Assembly (NCBI GenBank): GCA_022572285.1
Contig: JACZWF010000084.1
Span: 1-7,085 of the forward strand
Source of the DNA: Nitrososphaerota archaeon
Lineage (GTDB): Archaea > Thermoproteota > Nitrososphaeria > Nitrososphaerales > UBA57
Reading direction: 5' to 3'
DNA: 7,085 nucleotides
The translations under genes were made by a program, and so were the position numbers. The number at the start of each line of letters is the position of its first letter. The stretch's first letter is position 1. The notes beneath the pieces were generated by a model that was not told the DNA's origin, did no database searches, and saw only the letters and a list, made by a program, of their open reading frames with translations. This document shows positions 4,498-7,085 of the stretch, piece by piece.

Positions 4498-5709
4498 TTA
4501 TCCCGCATAGAACTCTTCCAGCCTGTCTCTAAACTTCCAAATTGGAGAAATCTCTCTAAGCTCGCTGATGATACGAGGGAGGACTGCGAGTAGACGGTCC
4601 ACCTCCTTTTCATCGTTCCATCTCGATAGCGAGAAGAGGATAGTTCCATATCGTTCTACCTCTTCCACACCTATGGCTTCCAAAACGTGAGACAAGTCCA
4701 GGTTCTTTGAAGCGCATGCTGATCCAGTAGATGCGGATATTCCATGTTTATCGAGTTCCATAATCGCTTGCTCTCCCTCCACACCAAATATACCCATCAT
4801 AGCATTATTGGGTAGCCGTTGTTCTCGATGACCGTAGAGGGAAGCTCCTTCTACCGTTCCCAAGATAGAGTCTATGATCTTGTCTCTCATCTTTTTTAGG
4901 CGCTTTCCGTCGGATTCCATTCTTTGTTCGGCAATCTCGGCAGCCTTACCCATTCCGACGATGGCTGCAATATCCTCTGAGGCTGACCTTAACCCTCGTT
5001 GTTGGCCTCCGCCAAAGATTATCGGTTCTATAGGAGTACCATCTTTGATGAAGATGCCTCCAACTCCTTTTGGCCCTGAGAGATCGTTCGAAGGTATAGT
5101 AAGTAGGTCGATTCCTAAACGAGCTACATCAATGGGGATTTTTCCTGTCGAGCCTGTGGCGTCGACGTGAAGGAGAATTCCTTCACTGCGTGTCACTGAG
5201 CTGAGCTCCTCAATTGGTTGAATTGTTCCAATCTCGTTGTTTGCATGCATGATTGAGACTAGAATTGTACCAGGCTCAATGGCATCTTTAAGAAAACTAA
5301 CATTCACGATCCCGTCAGCTCCGACCGGGAGAATGGTTATCTTGAACCCACGTAATTGTAGGTACTTCGCAACGTTCGTGATCGAGACATGCTCGATTGC
5401 AGATATGATTAGATGGTTTCCCCTTTTTCTATTTCTGAGCGCAACCCCTCTCAAAGCGAGGTTGTTTGATTCTGTTGCCGATGAAGTAAAGTAGATTTCG
5501 CCTCCTGGATCGGCTGAGCCAATGAGTTTAGCCACTCTCCGTTGTGCATCCAACAATGCAGCTCGTGCTTCCTGACCCAAGGAATGTAGAGACGATGGGT
5601 TTCCATACTTCGTGGTCATGTACGGTATCATTTCATCTATGACATCCGGGTCTACAGGCATGCCTGCGGAGTAATCGAAATTTACCCTGTTCCCCATCTC
5701 GCTATTCAT
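4498..5709 (-). CDS. iscS: IscS/NifS-like aminotransferase-fold protein without the PLP lysine
   Basis: Overall this is a full-length class V aminotransferase-fold cysteine desulfurase: SATESNN, MHANNEIGTIQPI, the HVDA strand, GPKGVGGIFI, GGGQQRGLRS and the C-terminal active-site loop STGSACAS with Cys, then LSHVLEAIG. However, the Schiff-base motif (normally SGHK before xxGPKG) reads SNDLSGPKG, so His-Lys is replaced by Asn-Asp. The Gln that normally follows HVDAx and contacts PLP is Gly, and TEN after RS(G) is SED. Ordinary PLP-dependent desulfuration therefore looks impossible. From memory, the Archaeoglobus fulgidus IscS also has Asp at this place and was reported to lack desulfurase activity while offering a Cys ligand to an Fe-S cluster. 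I chose the ATG at 5709 because GAGGAA lies 7 bases upstream; the frame extends to a TTG at 5733, and the ATG at 5697 is a further option. The product is about 403 residues. Confidence 0.88.
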   Translation of the reverse strand: MNSEMGNRVNFDYSAGMPVDPDVIDEMIPYMTTKYGNPSSLHSLGQEARAALLDAQRRVAKLIGSADPGGEIYFTSSATESNNLALRGVALRNRKRGNHLIISAIEHVSITNVAKYLQLRGFKITILPVGADGIVNVSFLKDAIEPGTILVSIMHANNEIGTIQPIEELSSVTRSEGILLHVDATGSTGKIPIDVARLGIDLLTIPSNDLSGPKGVGGIFIKDGTPIEPIIFGGGQQRGLRSASEDIAAIVGMGKAAEIAEQRMESDGKRLKKMRDKIIDSILGTVEGASLYGHREQRLPNNAMMGIFGVEGEQAIMELDKHGISASTGSACASKNLDLSHVLEAIGVEEVERYGTILFSLSRWNDEKEVDRLLAVLPRIISELREISPIWKFRDRLEEFYAG

Positions 5710-5716
5710 GCCATGG

Positions 5717-5722
5717 TTCCTC
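5717..5722 (-). promoter_or_regulatory. Shine-Dalgarno site that decides the iscS-like start
   Basis: GAGGAA on the minus strand ends 7 bases before the ATG at 5709, a normal spacing. The upstream TTG at 5733 has no such site. This is the clearest ribosome-binding site near a start in the window, where several other genes look leaderless. Confidence 0.5.
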
Positions 5723-5747
5723 AAACGTATCAACCTAGCTTAATGAC

Positions 5748-5755
5748 CTTTATTC
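5748..5755 (-). promoter_or_regulatory. Candidate TATA box of the iscS-like gene
   Basis: GAATAAAG on the minus strand predicts a start near 5725 and a short leader holding the Shine-Dalgarno site. A second A/T-rich element, AATATTAGA (minus strand, about 5801-5809), would give a leader of about 70 bases. Which one is used cannot be told. Confidence 0.35.
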
Positions 5756-5830
5756 CATAAGGTATCGTAGGAAAACTAGTACTGAGAGAGCTAGATGCTT
5801 TTCTAATATTTATGCCTTGTACGGCTACTA

Positions 5831-6511
5831 TTAGGGAGTAAGCTCGTCTACTTTTCCGTCGTTTCTTGCTCTGAAAAAGGTATCAATATGCATGGTGAAT
5901 AGGCCGTTTGCTATGATTCCAGGAACCTTGAGGAGATTCATCTCCATCTCTCTAGGATATTTTATCGTTCCAAAGTCGGCCTCAAATATCAAATTGCCAT
6001 TCTGCGTGAAATATGGATATCCCTTTTCGAGACTTCTCAGATGTGGTTTCCCTCCGAGTTCCTTCAGTTTCCCCTCGACAACATCCTTCGAATAAGATGT
6101 GACTTCGACAGGCACGGTCCTGGTTAAGTTCTCAACAAATTTCGATTCATCTGATACGATGATCCTTTGTTTTGACACCTCTATCATCACCTTCTCTCGG
6201 AAGTGAGCTCCTCCACCTCCCTTTATCATATTGTAACTGGCATCCACCTGATCAGCTCCATCTACTACAACATCGATCGCCGTTAGTCTTGATGAGTGTT
6301 CTAACTTGATTCCATTTGCAGAAGCGACCTGCTCTACCTGGATAGAAGATGGAACTCCCGAGACAATGATCTTTTCTTTCCTTACCCTTTCTCCAAGCGC
6401 AACTACGAACGCTGCTACCGCGGAACCGCTGCCTAGGCCGATCAATGACCCGTCCTTAACCAGGGATGCGACTTGCTCACCCATTGCCTTCAGTGCAGAC
6501 TGCAAGCTCAT
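5831..6511 (-). CDS. rpiA: Ribose-5-phosphate isomerase A
   Basis: A 226-residue cytoplasmic enzyme that interconverts ribose 5-phosphate and ribulose 5-phosphate in the pentose phosphate route, providing precursors for nucleotides. The phosphate-binding loop is GLGSGSAVAAF (25-35). The catalytic segments are DGADQVD (84-90; Asp84, Asp87) and KGGGGAHFREK (97-107; Lys97, Glu106). These match Asp81, Asp84, Lys94 and Glu103 of the E. coli enzyme with a constant offset of three. ADFGTI and PGIIANGLF near the C-terminus are also typical, and the length is normal. The ATG overlaps the stop of the preceding coiled-coil gene by one base (TAATG), which indicates one transcript and probably translational coupling. 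Confidence 0.96.
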   Translation of the reverse strand: MSLQSALKAMGEQVASLVKDGSLIGLGSGSAVAAFVVALGERVRKEKIIVSGVPSSIQVEQVASANGIKLEHSSRLTAIDVVVDGADQVDASYNMIKGGGGAHFREKVMIEVSKQRIIVSDESKFVENLTRTVPVEVTSYSKDVVEGKLKELGGKPHLRSLEKGYPYFTQNGNLIFEADFGTIKYPREMEMNLLKVPGIIANGLFTMHIDTFFRARNDGKVDELTP

Positions 6512-7085
6512 TAGCTCTCAACATCCATCTGCTCCAATCTGGCAAGCGCTTCGAGTACTTCGTTTTTTATGGCTTTCACCCGTTCGTCTGCCGCCGGGAC
6601 ATCGAGAACGTCAACATTCTGAGGTGGAGGATTAGGTTCGGACTTTTCAATGCTTACTGGAGCTCCGGCTATCTCCTTTCGCATCTCCTCAGCCTTTGGC
6701 GATTCTACCGCAGGAGTCCTAACTCTCTCTTTTGGCGGCTCGAGTGGTGGAATCTGTACCCGAAGTGGTCCCTTGACCTGCTCTAGCTTAGACATCAGCT
6801 CTCCTAGTCTTCTTTCCATCTGCGCAATCTTGGTCTTGAAGAGATTCAGCATTTCTTCTCTAAGATTAGCCAGCTCGTTTGCCTCCATGATTAATTCAGA
6901 ATCCTGGAGCTTTTCATCCAGCTTCCTAATCTGTTCTCGGTATTTAGTTGATAGGAGCTCTCGTTCCCTTCTTGTTATTCTCTTATCAACCTCTGCCTGA
7001 TAGACCCGTGTTAGCATATCAGCATGCAGCTCTTTTTCAAGTCTCAGTGCCTTATACTCGCTCCTTGCCCGCTCAACTTCGAACT
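6511..7085 (-). CDS. Coiled-coil protein, possibly CdvA-like; N-terminus outside the window
   Basis: The frame is open to the window edge, so this is the C-terminal 190 residues of a longer protein; the internal ATG at 7017 is not the true start. The first 100 or so visible residues are a nearly continuous charged coiled coil (for example RVYQAEVDKRITRRERELL and EANELANLREEMLNLF). A proline-rich linker follows (VQIPPLEPPKERVRTP and SEPNPPPQN, roughly 60 residues), then a short C-terminal helix (ADERVKAIKNEVLEALARLE). A coiled coil, a flexible linker and a terminal short helix is the plan of archaeal CdvA-like proteins, whose tail binds ESCRT-III homologues in cell division. The N-terminal part that would settle this is not visible, so another coiled-coil protein is quite possible. 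It overlaps rpiA by one base. Confidence 0.75.
   Translation of the reverse strand, partial: FEVERARSEYKALRLEKELHADMLTRVYQAEVDKRITRRERELLSTKYREQIRKLDEKLQDSELIMEANELANLREEMLNLFKTKIAQMERRLGELMSKLEQVKGPLRVQIPPLEPPKERVRTPAVESPKAEEMRKEIAGAPVSIEKSEPNPPPQNVDVLDVPAADERVKAIKNEVLEALARLEQMDVES

Noticed and set aside
4498..5709. Missing lysine as a sequencing error or a pseudogene
   Set aside because: Two adjacent codons differ, other PLP-site residues differ too, the frame is open over more than 400 codons, and the Cys loop is intact.
6466..7000. Long plus-strand frames opposite rpiA and the coiled-coil gene
   Set aside because: They lie opposite strong coding sequence, and their Ser/Leu-rich products are typical shadows of charged coiled-coil codons.
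1..7085. CRISPR array, transposon ends, phage or defence genes
   Set aside because: No regularly spaced repeats, transposase, integrase, Cas or restriction-like proteins are visible on either strand.

Overview
The window reads as archaeal DNA. Several genes have an A/T-rich TATA element centred about 25-27 bases before the start codon with almost no leader. The tRNA-like gene has no encoded CCA and ends in a T7 run. The protein set (extended thioredoxin, PduO-type cobalamin adenosyltransferase, small dual-specificity phosphatase, A-type Fe-S carrier, coiled-coil protein upstream of rpiA) also fits Archaea. A TACK lineage such as Nitrososphaerota is my best guess; the sequence does not prove it.

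Layout. The plus strand up to 2579 carries the 3' part of a class I methyltransferase, a small CcdA/ribbon-helix-helix antitoxin-like gene with a perfect 18-bp palindrome at its start, a thioredoxin and a two-domain GNAT acetyltransferase. Between the antitoxin and the thioredoxin lies a minus-strand class II tRNA-like gene that is longer than normal. From 2582 to the end all genes are on the minus strand. In transcription order (right to left) they are: a partial coiled-coil protein, possibly CdvA-like; rpiA, overlapping it by one base; an IscS-like protein; a 98-residue unknown; an IscA/HesB carrier; a dual-specificity phosphatase; and PduO. GNAT and PduO converge with two bases between their stops.

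The most notable points are these. (1) The IscS-like protein keeps its active-site Cys but has Asn-Asp where cysteine desulfurases have His-Lys, and it lacks the PLP-contacting Gln. It is therefore unlikely to be an ordinary desulfurase. It sits two genes upstream of an A-type Fe-S carrier, so a scaffold or cluster-ligand role is plausible. (2) The tRNA-like gene has a textbook 3' half (Ser-UGA by my reading), a 5' end that pairs with it, a TATA box and a terminator, but about 150 bases in total. The extra sequence does not resolve into a standard 37/38 intron by eye. (3) The antitoxin-like gene has no stop of its own and reads straight into the antisense of this tRNA, as expected for an old integration or rearrangement junction at a tRNA 3' end. 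(4) A strong compound hairpin overlaps the end of the 98-residue gene.

No CRISPR array, insertion sequence, transposase or integrase is visible. No intergenic stretch exceeds 300 bases except the tRNA-like region (about 890-1244), which is described below. I do not see a clearly new multi-gene system. The IscS-like/unknown/IscA cluster and the odd tRNA locus are the best candidates for something undescribed.
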